Notes: generated by a model not told the origin, from the sequence alone. Shown: positions 51,330 to 59,455, counted from the first letter of the stretch. The stretch is DNA of 64,000 nucleotides from Pseudomonadota bacterium (GCA_023387735.1 JAEWHP010000023.1:124001-188000); one strand, 5' to 3'. A program made the numbers and translations.

Positions 51330-52258
51330 TGCGAAAGGCATCTTTGGTTCTTCTCGCGGTTCTCGCGTTCACGACAGGCCCGGCGATGGCGCAAGAAACC
51401 GTACTGCTCCACGCCGCCGGCAGCCTGCGCAGCGCGCTGACCGAGGTGGCGAAAGGCTTCGAAGCCGCGGGCTTCGGCAGGGTGCAGACGAAATTCGGCC
51501 CGTCCGGCCTCTTGAAGAACGAGATCGCCGCGGGCGGCGCGGCCGAAGTGTTCGCCTCGGCCAACATGGAGCATCCGCAAGCGCTGGCGTCGGAGAAGCG
51601 CAGCGGGCCCGTGGTGCTGTTTGCGCGCAACTGGCTTTGCGCGCTGGTGAGGCCTGGCCTGGAGGTGACGTCAGCATCGCTGCTGGCCCGCATGCTCGAT
51701 CCGCAGGTAAAGCTCGGCACCTCGACGCCCAAGGCGGACCCATCTGGCGATTACGCATGGGAGGTGTTTCGGCGCGCCGACAAGATCAGTCCCGGCGTCC
51801 ATGCCACGCTCGAGAAGAGAGCGCTGCAGCTCACCGGCGGGCCTTCCAGCCCATCCGCGCCGCAGGGCCGCTCGGTCTATGGCGCACTGATCGCGCAAGG
51901 CGCTGCCGATATCTTCCTTACCTACTGCACCAATGCGCAAGCCGCAAAGCAGGAAAATCCCGCGCAGCAGATCGTGCAACTGCCGGATGGATTGTCTGTC
52001 GGCGCCGACTATGGGCTGACCGTCGTGAACGGTGCTTCGCCTTCCGCGTACAAATTCGCGCTCTTCATCCTTCGTCGGAGCGCCAGCGCACGCTGGCGAA
52101 GCACGGCTTTGCAGCGCCGGCTCTGCCGCAATAGAGGATTCGCTTGCTCCCTGCAGAACGAGCGCATCGTTAATTTTCATGAACATTCGTTCAGGCTGTG
52201 GCCTTATTGTCGCATGCCGGAACGTCAATGCTATCGGGCAGTTAAACTCCATACATAG
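51329..52258 (+). CDS. Molybdate-binding ModA-like protein, frameshifted near 3' end
   Basis: Periplasmic ModA-family binder: signal peptide 1-21 (ends AMA), then ETVLLHAAGSLRSALTEVA with the oxyanion-binding AAGSL. The reading continues to YKFALFIL, after which it leaves the family sequence. In the next frame the expected ending SSERQRTLAKHGFAAPALPQ is intact and stops at 52134. One base appears missing at about 52068-52076, giving a 309-residue product with an alien 60-residue tail. ATG 51329 overlaps the tupA TGA. Either the gene is recently damaged or this is a sequence error. It probably shares the Tup permease. Confidence 0.75.
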   Translation: MRKASLVLLAVLAFTTGPAMAQETVLLHAAGSLRSALTEVAKGFEAAGFGRVQTKFGPSGLLKNEIAAGGAAEVFASANMEHPQALASEKRSGPVVLFARNWLCALVRPGLEVTSASLLARMLDPQVKLGTSTPKADPSGDYAWEVFRRADKISPGVHATLEKRALQLTGGPSSPSAPQGRSVYGALIAQGAADIFLTYCTNAQAAKQENPAQQIVQLPDGLSVGADYGLTVVNGASPSAYKFALFILRRSASARWRSTALQRRLCRNRGFACSLQNERIVNFHEHSFRLWPYCRMPERQCYRAVKLHT

Positions 52259-52271
52259 ATGGAGTTCGATA

Positions 52272-52595
52272 ATGAAGAAGCTTGCAATTGTACTTGCCGT
52301 CGGTGCGGCTGCCTTGATGGGTGGTTCCGTCGCCAACGCTGCCGATAATTCGGTGAAGGCGAAGGCGTCGCCCGGTGTTGCGCAATCCTCGACCGACATC
52401 AGCGCCCAGAAGCGCCACCGACATTGGCGCGGCCATCATCACCACCATCGCCACTGGGGCCACCGGCACCACCACCGGCCGTATTACAACAGCTACGGCT
52501 ACGCCCCGCGTTACGGCTATGGCGGACCCCGCTATTACGGCGGCGGCCCCGGCATCACCTTCAGCTTCGGCAGCGGCGGCTATCGCGGTTGGTAA
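52272..52595 (+). CDS. Small exported His/Gly/Tyr-rich protein with TDISA motif
   Basis: 107 residues: signal peptide 1-23 (ends ANA), short linker, STDISAQKRHRHWRG, then a strongly His-rich tract (HHHHHRHWGHRHHH) and a Tyr/Gly/Pro tail (YNSYGYAPRYGYGG, GGPRYYGGG). The layout parallels the protein at 18150, but here the basic segment is His-rich, so metal binding is possible. A strong terminator follows. Function unknown; probably periplasmic or surface-exposed. Confidence 0.8.
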   Translation: MKKLAIVLAVGAAALMGGSVANAADNSVKAKASPGVAQSSTDISAQKRHRHWRGHHHHHRHWGHRHHHRPYYNSYGYAPRYGYGGPRYYGGGPGITFSFGSGGYRGW

Positions 52596-52614
52596 CATCG
52601 AAGCCGGACCAAGC

Positions 52615-52642
52615 AAAAAGCCCGCAGCGATGCGGGCTTTTT
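52615..52642 (+). terminator. Rho-independent terminator (bidirectional form)
   Basis: AAAAAGCCCGCA / TGCGGGCTTTTT stem with a GCGA loop and T5 on the plus strand. It follows the His-rich gene by about 20 bp and, because of the A-run, could also end the minus-strand lytic transglycosylase transcript. Confidence 0.93.
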
Positions 52643-52650
52643 CGTATTGA

Positions 52651-53664
52651 TTACCTGGATCGGCCGGAAGCCGACGCGAAACGCACGACGGCGCGTTTCC
52701 CGGGCTTGCGTGAGACCTTTGCCGCCATCACCACAGTCCGGCCGTTGATCTTGCGGGCCGCCGCGGCTGTGCGGTCGATCTGAACCGAAGCAAGACGCAG
52801 CTTCTTGACGGCTTCATTCTTCTTTTCTTCGGCATCGTCAGCTTCGGCCTTCCGCACCATCGCGCTGGCCGAAGCCGTCAGGTCGACAGGAATTTCGGCG
52901 ACCTGCTCTTTCCGTGACAGACCACCGACGCCCTCGCATGGCGCCTTGGCCGGCAGTTCCGTCGGCATGTGGACGGTGTTGTCTTCATCGGTCCAGGCCT
53001 CGGCTTTGTGGCCGGTGATGATCACGACGTAGTCGCGGGTTTCCTTCGGCAACGTGCTCCGGCGCGAAAGCCATCTTTCGATCCTGCCGCCGCCGGCGTT
53101 GTAGGCCGCCGCCGCCAGGCCCAGATTGCCGAACTGATCGAAAAGCCTTCGCAGGAATTTTGCCGATGCTGGGATCGCCTGCAATGGATCGAAGGGGTCC
53201 TTCAAACCCACTTCGATCGCGGTCTGCGGCATGAATTGCGCGATGCCCCGCGCGCCGGCCGAACTGACCTCTCTGGCGCGAAACCGGCTCTCCTGCCAGA
53301 GCAGGCGTGCGAAGAATCCGATCGGGATGTTGTGCTCTTCCGCGGCGTTCTTCACGGCCTCGCAGATCGGATCCGATGGCTCAGCCTCGGTGCTGACCGT
53401 TGCAGCTTGCGCGGCGTCGTCCGCTTGTGATGACTTTTCGTTCAGTGAAGCAGCAGCATTGTTTGTAGAGTCCAATTCCGAGAGTGCTTCAAACGCCGCG
53501 TTCACAACGCCAGAGCGGGGATCTGTGCCGACCGTCGCAGGTTCAGACTGCGCAGCGGCGATGGTGAAGGTAGGTTCAGTCCACTTCGACTGTCTGCTGG
53601 AACTTTCAAGGTCCACGGTGATGGCAAACACAGCAATCACGGCGGCGACAAGATATCGCATCAA
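52651..53664 (-). CDS. Lytic transglycosylase (SLT domain)
   Basis: 337-residue exported peptidoglycan-cleaving enzyme. N-terminal signal segment (YLVAAVIAVFAITVD), a Ser/Ala/Gln-rich linker, then the SLT domain (about 125-240): the catalytic Glu in LLWQESRFRAREVSS, GARGIAQFMPQTA, AAYNAGGGRIERW. The C-terminal 90 residues are charged and not assigned. Cuts glycan strands with formation of anhydro-muropeptides during wall turnover or envelope-machine assembly. It converges with the small His-rich gene at a shared terminator. Confidence 0.9.
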   Translation of the reverse strand: MMRYLVAAVIAVFAITVDLESSSRQSKWTEPTFTIAAAQSEPATVGTDPRSGVVNAAFEALSELDSTNNAAASLNEKSSQADDAAQAATVSTEAEPSDPICEAVKNAAEEHNIPIGFFARLLWQESRFRAREVSSAGARGIAQFMPQTAIEVGLKDPFDPLQAIPASAKFLRRLFDQFGNLGLAAAAYNAGGGRIERWLSRRSTLPKETRDYVVIITGHKAEAWTDEDNTVHMPTELPAKAPCEGVGGLSRKEQVAEIPVDLTASASAMVRKAEADDAEEKKNEAVKKLRLASVQIDRTAAAARKINGRTVVMAAKVSRKPGKRAVVRFASASGRSR

Positions 53665-54141
53665 CTTCCATCCATTGTGTGTGATGGGCGGTCGGATAGA
53701 AGCGCGATGTGGACATTTCGCGGATGTAATGCGGCAGCGAAGTGTTATTCGCTCCCCGTAATTCTACCGTGCATGTCGGAAAACGCTGCGCTTTTCGGGC
53801 TGCGCGGTTCCCGCGACATGCAGATGCAACGCGCCATGCGCCAACGATGTGGCGAAAGTGAACGCCGGAAGCGCGCCGTCGATCAGATCTCCTTTGAAGG
53901 AGTTCAGCTGTTCAACAAAGTCGTACTGGCAGTACATGGGCGGATCGCCACACCTCGATAGTACCATCGACGACGAAGGAGCCAAACGCGCCGGCAGGCT
54001 GCGAAGGCGGGAGTGAGACGCGGCATTTGTCGGCTTCGGTCGGCCCGCGAGATTTTCCCCAATCATGGAAGAACGTTCGGATGATTTTCAGGTGCAACCG
54101 GGGCGATTGATTTCGGGCCGTTAACAAGCAACAGTACGGAT
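53665..54141. other. Intergenic region, no supported gene
   Basis: About 480 bp. One open frame of 94 codons (53677-53961) lacks a good start, family resemblance or codon bias. The region is lower in GC than the surrounding coding DNA and holds the promoters of the lytic transglycosylase and of the glycosyltransferase. Nothing else was recognised. Confidence 0.6.
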
Positions 54142-55302
54142 ATGGAAATGCGATATCCGGACTGGAAGGACCGTTCCTGGCATCCCTATTGTTGGGTCCT
54201 GCTGATATTCGCTTGTTCGCGGCTGGTGGTCGCACTCGGGCTGGCATTCTCTGAAAAATATGTGCCGAGTTCGATCGAGCGGTGGTCGGCGGGGCCGCGC
54301 TGGTACCACCAATTGCTGCAATGGGATTCGGAGTGGTATTTCAGGATTGTTACTGAAGGCTATCAGTACAATGGCGATCCGACGATTCAACAGAGCATCG
54401 TCTTTTACCCGCTGTTTCCGATGCTTGCGCGGGGCTTGGCGACAATTGGCGGTCTCACGCCTGCGGATGCATTGCTGCTGGTATCGAACGCCGCGGGATT
54501 GCTCGCGATCGTCATCCTTTTCAAGCTAGTTCGCGAGGAATTTGGCGATCAGATCGCTCTCGTCACAACCGCGCTGGTCAGCTTCTTTCCTGCTTCGGTC
54601 TTGCTGTCGGCCGGATATACCGAGCCCCTGGCATTGCTGCTGATCGTCTCGTTCTTTCTTGCCCTGAAACGAAGGTACTATTTTTCGGCAGCGCTACTTG
54701 CAGGCCTGACGATCGCCACCCGGTCGACGGGCATCGTCCTTTTGCCCGTCCTCGTTTGGGAGATGTGGCGCAATCGCGATCAGAAGCCATTCCTTCCTGC
54801 GCTGTTGCCGTGCGTCGTCCTTGCGACATCCGGCCTCTGGCTGTTCATGATCTATCTTTGGAGCGCTTTCGGATCTCCGTTTGCCTTTGTAGATGGGCAG
54901 GTCGCTTTCCATGAAGGAACGACGCTGGCAACGAGATTGGTCGCGGCACTGAAGCTTGAGCCCTTCACGCGAATGATGCTCAACGATTGGAACCCGTGGG
55001 GACAAGCTAGCTGGTTTACATTGTTGTTCATCGTCCTGATTGTCGTGGGCTGGTCCCGACTGCCCTCGAGCTGGACACTGTTCGCTATCGCTGTGCTGTT
55101 GTTGCCATACCTGACGCTTAGCGGCGGGCCGGCAGGCTTCGTGTCGATGAGCCGATTTAATCTCGTCTCATTTCCCCTGTTCGTGATTCTGGCTGATTTG
55201 GTCTCGCGAGCGAAGTGGCTTTTGGTTGGACTGATCGGGCTTTTCGGGGCGTCGCTGTTCATGAACACCGCCCTGTTCGCCCGGAGAATCTGGATTGGTT
55301 GA
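54142..55302 (+). CDS. PIG-V-like integral membrane mannosyl/glycosyltransferase
   Basis: 386 residues with about ten TM segments and the lumen-type catalytic loop QWDSEWYFRIVTEGY followed by FYPLFPMLARGLATIGG, resembling PIG-V and related GT-C polyprenyl-phosphate-sugar transferases. TRSTGIVLLPVL and LSGGPAGFVSMSRFNL are further conserved-looking loops. GC content is visibly lower than in neighbours and codon choice is relaxed, a possible sign of transfer. ATG 54142 or 54148 could be the start. The acceptor is unknown. Confidence 0.8.
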   Translation: MEMRYPDWKDRSWHPYCWVLLIFACSRLVVALGLAFSEKYVPSSIERWSAGPRWYHQLLQWDSEWYFRIVTEGYQYNGDPTIQQSIVFYPLFPMLARGLATIGGLTPADALLLVSNAAGLLAIVILFKLVREEFGDQIALVTTALVSFFPASVLLSAGYTEPLALLLIVSFFLALKRRYYFSAALLAGLTIATRSTGIVLLPVLVWEMWRNRDQKPFLPALLPCVVLATSGLWLFMIYLWSAFGSPFAFVDGQVAFHEGTTLATRLVAALKLEPFTRMMLNDWNPWGQASWFTLLFIVLIVVGWSRLPSSWTLFAIAVLLLPYLTLSGGPAGFVSMSRFNLVSFPLFVILADLVSRAKWLLVGLIGLFGASLFMNTALFARRIWIG

Positions 55303-55380
55303 TCGCTGACGGTACGTCGGCCGAGGCTACCGAAGCTGACATGGTCATCGGAGAGACCAGGTTTTCCGCGCTGTCAAAAG

Positions 55381-56070
55381 CTATTTGGAGGTCAGCAGGA
55401 GCGCGGCCTGAATGTTGCGCCCCGTGCGTTCGATATGTTCGCGCAGGATACGCGTGGCGTCGCGGGTACGGCGCTCGATCACCGCATGCGCGAGCGCGGT
55501 GTGTTCGGCAGGCACGTTGCGGTCCGGCGCATGCTTCTTGAGAAAGATGCGGCGATAGCGATCGCTCTGGTCGTGCAGGGTGGCGCAGAACTGGCGCAGC
55601 AGCGGCATCTGGCATGCGGAAATCAGCTCGGCATGGAAGGCGCGATGTGCGGTTTCCCACGCTTCCTGCTCCGCGGCGGATCGCGCACTGCGCTTGCAGC
55701 GGCTCAGTTGATGCAGTGCCGCCAGGATACGGCCTTCCCAGGCGACGTCACCGTGTTCGATCGCCTCCTTGATCGCCAGGCCTTCGAGCTCGACGCGAAG
55801 ACGGATGATTTCGGTGAGATTGTCCGCAGACACCGGCGTGACCCGGTAGCCGCGCTGGTCGATCAGCGCGACCAGACCGTCGTTCTCGAGACGACAGAGC
55901 GCTTCGCGCAGCGGGCTGAGGCTGACGCCGAAGGCGGTGCGCAGCCGGTCCAGATTGAGCTTGCTTCCCGGTAGCAATTCGCCGCGCATGATCGCGTCAC
56001 GCAGGCGGGCGACGAGCGTGGTGGAGAGGGTGACGGCTGCCGGAACGGTGGAGGTGCGTACGTCGCTCAT
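55381..56070 (-). CDS. GntR-family regulator (FCD domain)
   Basis: 229 residues: GntR winged helix at about 10-75 (VARLRDAIMRGELLPGSKLNL, LRTAFGVSLSPLREALCRLE) and an FCD ligand-binding domain (about 85-225) with the metal-binding residues spread over helices (RVELEGLAIKEAIEHGD, AHRAFHAELISAC). FadR/VanR class. It lies directly downstream of the amidohydrolase on the same strand, and probably represses the divergent amidohydrolase/TctC/CMD genes in response to a carboxylate. Confidence 0.88.
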   Translation of the reverse strand: MSDVRTSTVPAAVTLSTTLVARLRDAIMRGELLPGSKLNLDRLRTAFGVSLSPLREALCRLENDGLVALIDQRGYRVTPVSADNLTEIIRLRVELEGLAIKEAIEHGDVAWEGRILAALHQLSRCKRSARSAAEQEAWETAHRAFHAELISACQMPLLRQFCATLHDQSDRYRRIFLKKHAPDRNVPAEHTALAHAVIERRTRDATRILREHIERTGRNIQAALLLTSK

Positions 56071-56077
56071 GGTGTGC

Positions 56078-56974
56078 TCAGGGTACCGGTTCGAAACCGT
56101 ACAGCAAAGCGGGGTTATCGACCAATGCTAGTTGCTGTGCGCGGCTGTCGGGCAGCCACAGCGGAATCAGGTCGACCAGATCCCCGTCATTCGGCATCGG
56201 CACGGGACAGATCGGATGTGGCCAGTTGCTGCCCCAAAGGATGCGGTCCGGGCGCAGCTCGACGACCTTTCGGATCATCGGCAGCATGTCGCGATGCGGG
56301 TAGGGTTCTGACGACAGGCGGTAGAGACTGGCAAGCTTGATCCAGCAGCGGTCGGTATCGAGCAGGCGCAGCAGCGTTCGGAAGGGCGCGGAGTCGACGC
56401 CTTCGGCCGCGCTGATCCGGGCAAGGTGATCGAGCACGAACGGACTGCGAATCTGCAGTAACTGGGGCGCCACATCCACTAGTTCGGTTGCTTTGTTGAA
56501 GTGCAACACGAGATGCCAGCCGAGATCGAAGGTCTCCGCAGCCAGTCCGCCGAGATGCGCGAACGACGCGCCACCGCTGACCACCGTCGACATGCGACAG
56601 CCGCGCATGCCGCGCCGGTTCATGTCTTCCAGTTCGGGCCGTGGCCGTCCGGACGGGATTACGGCAATGCCACGGAGCTTTCCGGGATCGCGGTCGAGCG
56701 CTGCGAGTGTCGCCCTGTTGTCGGTGCCGTGTGCACCGCCGTGAACGATGACGGCGCGATCGATCCCCAGCGTCGCATGAAGCTGCATCAGGTCTTCATA
56801 CGTGCAGTCCTCGGGCGTGTAGCTGCGCTGCTTGCTGAAGGGGAATTCGGCCTGCGGTCCGAAGACGTGAACGTGGGTGTCGCAGGCGCCCGGCGGCATC
56901 GCAAAGACCGGATGCTTCGGATGGCGGTCGGGGCCGGGGCAGGGCTTCGGTGTGCCGGATTGATACGTGCCCAT
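56078..56974 (-). CDS. Amidohydrolase_2 family metal-dependent hydrolase
   Basis: 298-residue TIM-barrel hydrolase. HxH metal motif in ACDTHVHVFGP, RGMRGCRM, LVLHFNKATEL, FVLDHLARISAA, and near the C-terminus ILWGSNWPHP. In many members the last motif reads WGSDWPHP with the catalytic Asp; here the codon is AAC (Asn). The closest function is 2-pyrone-4,6-dicarboxylate lactonase (LigI) or a related lactone hydrolase. It is divergent from the TctC-type gene, with the GntR gene next in the same direction. Confidence 0.85.
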   Translation of the reverse strand: MGTYQSGTPKPCPGPDRHPKHPVFAMPPGACDTHVHVFGPQAEFPFSKQRSYTPEDCTYEDLMQLHATLGIDRAVIVHGGAHGTDNRATLAALDRDPGKLRGIAVIPSGRPRPELEDMNRRGMRGCRMSTVVSGGASFAHLGGLAAETFDLGWHLVLHFNKATELVDVAPQLLQIRSPFVLDHLARISAAEGVDSAPFRTLLRLLDTDRCWIKLASLYRLSSEPYPHRDMLPMIRKVVELRPDRILWGSNWPHPICPVPMPNDGDLVDLIPLWLPDSRAQQLALVDNPALLYGFEPVP

Positions 56975-57027
56975 GGCTGCTCGGTGACCTTTCGCTAACT
57001 TTGATGGACAGCACGATTGCAGCCGAT

Positions 57028-57053
57028 TTGACGACGCTACCGATTGCTGTCAA
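57028..57053. promoter_or_regulatory. Candidate GntR operator
   Basis: TTGAC-N16-GTCAA inverted repeat in the 124 bp between the amidohydrolase and the TctC-type gene. The arms are of FCD-GntR type, though the 16-bp spacer is long, so the match is tentative. Confidence 0.3.
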
Positions 57054-57098
57054 CGTAAAATCGACGAAACAAGAAAAATCGATTATTTGGAGAAGCGC

Positions 57099-58067
57099 AT
57101 GAGGCATCTCATTTCCGTGCTTGCGGCCCTCGTCATGGGATCGTTGATCGGGCACGCGGCGCACGCCGGATTTCCCGAACGCGGCGTCAAGATCGTGGTG
57201 CCGTTCCCGGCCGGCGGATCGAATGACGTGGTGGCGCGCCTGCTGGGGGCCCGGCTGTCCGAGCTATGGGGACAGCCGGTGGTCATCGACAATCGCGGCG
57301 GTGGCGGCGGCAACATCGGCGCCGAGGCGGTGGCGCGTTCACCGGCCGATGGCTACACGCTGCTGCTGGCGGCGCCAGGACCGCTCGTCGTCAATCAATC
57401 GCTGTATTCGAAACTATCGTTCAATCCGGCGCAGGATTTTACCCCGATAGCGTTGATCGCATCGGTCCCGATCGTTCTGGCGGTAAACCCGGGCGTGAAG
57501 GCTACGACGGTGTCCGAGTTGATCGCGCTGGCCAAGGCGTCGCCGGGCAAACTCAATTTCGGATCGTCGGGCCTTGGTTCGACCAATCATCTTGCCGGCG
57601 AGTTGCTGAAGGCGCGGGCCGGCATCGACATCGTTCATGTGCCATATCGCGGCGCGGCGCCGGCGATGAACGACCTGATCTCTGGAGAGATCCCGATGAT
57701 GTTCGACAACATGCCTGCCGTCCGCCCGCAGGTGCAGGGCGGCAAGATCCGCGCGCTGGCCGTCGCCGGCGCCGCGCGCTCGCCGCTTTTCCCCGAACTT
57801 CCGACCATGGTCGAAGCGGGTGTTGCGAACTTCGAGGCGTCTTCGTGGTTCGGCCTCGTTGCCCCCGCCAAAATGCCGCCCGACGTCAACAAGGCGCTGA
57901 TCGAAGCCGTCAGCAAGGTGATGAAGGAGCCGGACATGGTGAAGCGGCTGGCCGAAGTCGGCGCCGAGCCCGGCACCTTGTCTGGCGATGCCTTCGGTGC
58001 CTTCCTGCGTACCGAAGTCGAGAAATGGGGACAGGTGGTGAAGGCCGCTGGCGCCAAGGTCGAGTGA
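57099..58067 (+). CDS. TctC/Bug-type tripartite tricarboxylate transporter binding protein
   Basis: 322-residue periplasmic binder. Signal peptide ends AHA; then GFPERGVKIVVPFPAGGSNDVVARLLG and VVIDNRGGGGGNIGAEAVAR, the two diagnostic Bug loops, and SSGLGSTNHLAGELLK. ATG 57099 follows GGAGAAG; the in-frame TTG at 57087 lacks a site. No tctA/tctB membrane genes are adjacent, as usual for Bug paralogs. It probably binds the carboxylate or aromatic acid handled by the neighbouring hydrolases. Confidence 0.92.
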   Translation: MRHLISVLAALVMGSLIGHAAHAGFPERGVKIVVPFPAGGSNDVVARLLGARLSELWGQPVVIDNRGGGGGNIGAEAVARSPADGYTLLLAAPGPLVVNQSLYSKLSFNPAQDFTPIALIASVPIVLAVNPGVKATTVSELIALAKASPGKLNFGSSGLGSTNHLAGELLKARAGIDIVHVPYRGAAPAMNDLISGEIPMMFDNMPAVRPQVQGGKIRALAVAGAARSPLFPELPTMVEAGVANFEASSWFGLVAPAKMPPDVNKALIEAVSKVMKEPDMVKRLAEVGAEPGTLSGDAFGAFLRTEVEKWGQVVKAAGAKVE

Positions 58068-58103
58068 ACCCGCCGTCTTCGCTGAAGCAAGGAAGAGAAC
58101 AGC

Positions 58104-58478
58104 ATGACGAAAAAGGCAGCCTCGCTGGACGAACTGAAGTCCCGCTATGAATCCATGATCGGCTTCACCCCGTCGAAGATCGCGAAGCGTCTCGAGTTGG
58201 GCATGCGCGTCGACCCCGATCTGGTGACGGCGCTGGAGGATTGGCGAATCGCGGCGCTGACGCCGGATGCGCTGGATCAGAAGACCGTGCAACTGATGGC
58301 CTTCGCTATTCTGCTGGTGCAGACCTCCGAAGCTGCCGCCAATCATGCCAAGGCCGCGATCAAGGCCGGCGCGACGCTGGAAGAACTGCACGCCAGCGCC
58401 GGCATCGCCGCCCTGTTCCGCGGCGTGGCAGCTTTCAATATGGCCGGCGAAATTCTAGCGGGACTCTTTCCGAAGTGA
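58104..58478 (+). CDS. Carboxymuconolactone decarboxylase-like (AhpD-fold) protein without CxxC
   Basis: 124 residues, all-helical with the CMD pattern (LDQKTVQLMAFAILLVQ, AAANHAKAAIKAGATLEEL). The thiol pair of AhpD is absent: the helix reads SEAAANHAK with no Cys, so peroxidase activity is unlikely and a lactone/decarboxylase-type role or a structural role is more plausible. It follows the TctC gene after 36 bp with AAGGAAGAG upstream of the ATG and is probably cotranscribed. Confidence 0.85.
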   Translation: MTKKAASLDELKSRYESMIGFTPSKIAKRLELGMRVDPDLVTALEDWRIAALTPDALDQKTVQLMAFAILLVQTSEAAANHAKAAIKAGATLEELHASAGIAALFRGVAAFNMAGEILAGLFPK

Positions 58479-58511
58479 TGCTGTGCACGCGTAGCCCGAA
58501 TAGGCGAAGCG

Positions 58512-58596
58512 TGGTGCCCCTGGCCGGAATCGAACCAGCACTCCTTGCGGAACTCGATTTTGAGTCGAGCGCGTCTACCAGTTCCGCCACAGGGGC
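58512..58596 (-). tRNA. tRNA-Leu (anticodon CAA)
   Basis: On the minus strand a full 85-nt type II tRNA: acceptor GCCCCTG/CAGGGGC, anticodon stem CTCGA/TCGAG around loop CTCAAAA giving anticodon CAA (reads UUG), long variable arm, T-loop GGTTCGATTCC, and an encoded CCA. I folded it by hand. Confidence 0.95.
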
Positions 58597-58765
58597 CCTC
58601 GGACATCGGCGGATGGGCCATTGTCGCGAAGCGGGCGGAATATAGCGGGCGGCGCATGGGGGTCAACCCGCGCGGATGTGATTGTGGCTTGCCTCGACAG
58701 GTGAGTGGTGAAGGGATAGGACGCTGTTGCCTGTTTGAGCATGGATTGTGCTCCGGAGAACGACC

Positions 58766-59305
58766 GTGACGCTCAACGCCGCCGCCGATGCCTCACCCGT
58801 CCGCGCCACCACCGATCCCGCCGTGCTTCCGGCGCTGGCGATCGCGGCCGTCGCCGCAGCCACGCTGGCGGGGGCCTGGTTCTTCGAACTGGTGCTGGAT
58901 ATCCGCCCCTGTCCGCTCTGCCTTGAACAGCGCTACGCTTACTATCTGGCGATTCCGCTCGCCCTCGTGCTCGCATTTGCCGCCTCCCGCCGGGCGCCGC
59001 AGCCGGCGCTGCTGGCAGGCTTCGCGGTGCTGCTGCTGGCCGCGCTCGCCAATGCCTGGCTTGGCGGCTATCACGCCGGCGTCGAATGGCAGTTCTGGCA
59101 GGGCCCGGCCGATTGCTCCGGCCCGGTCGTCAACCTCGGCAGCGCCGGCAATCTCATGGAGCGCCTGGACACCGTCAAGGTGGTCCGCTGCGACGAGGTG
59201 CAGTGGCGCTTCCTCGGACTCTCGCTCGCCGGCTACAACGTGCTGATCTCACTGGCGATGGCGCTGATCGCGCTGTGGGGCATCGTCTCGGCGAAGCGGG
59301 CGTAA
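58766..59305 (+). CDS. dsbB: Disulfide bond formation protein B
   Basis: 179 residues, four TM segments. Inner-membrane quinone reductase that reoxidises DsbA. The N-terminal loop CPLC (RPCPLCLEQRYAYYLAIPL) and the second pair of Cys around the loop (ADCSGPVVNL and KVVRCDEVQW) are present. Start GTG 58766 follows GGAGA; an in-frame GTG at 58748 precedes the site. It stands alone after the tRNA. Confidence 0.93.
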   Translation: MTLNAAADASPVRATTDPAVLPALAIAAVAAATLAGAWFFELVLDIRPCPLCLEQRYAYYLAIPLALVLAFAASRRAPQPALLAGFAVLLLAALANAWLGGYHAGVEWQFWQGPADCSGPVVNLGSAGNLMERLDTVKVVRCDEVQWRFLGLSLAGYNVLISLAMALIALWGIVSAKRA

Positions 59306-59318
59306 CACTCTCCCCGTC

Positions 59319-59440
59319 ACTCCGGGGCGCGCCTTTTGGCGCGAACCATGATGTGCACTCGCGCATCCGGGAATCCAAACCGCCGCATCGCTTGTGGGCC
59401 GATGGATTCCGGGTTCTCGCCTCGCGAGCCCCGGAATGAG
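59319..59440. repeat. Dispersed palindromic repeat, related to 5691
   Basis: Left CGTCACTCCGGGGCGCGCC, inner hairpin with GGATTCCGGGTTCTCGC and CTCGCGAGCCCCGGAATGAGG at the right. Shares the CCGGGG and CCCCGGAATGA ends and the inner ATTCCGGGTTC word with the element at 5691. Confidence 0.7.
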
Positions 59441-59455
59441 GAGTTTGTTCGAGCG

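Noticed and set aside
52060..52080. Programmed ribosomal frameshift in the ModA-like gene
   Set aside because: The site has no slippery heptamer or following structure that I can see. A one-base loss or sequence error explains it better.
53677..53961. A 94-codon open frame before the glycosyltransferase
   Set aside because: No good ribosome-binding site, no family, poor codon bias, and it lies in a promoter region.
58479..58765. Attachment site or integrated element at the tRNA-Leu gene
   Set aside because: No integrase, no direct repeat of the tRNA 3' end and no compositional change was found next to it.
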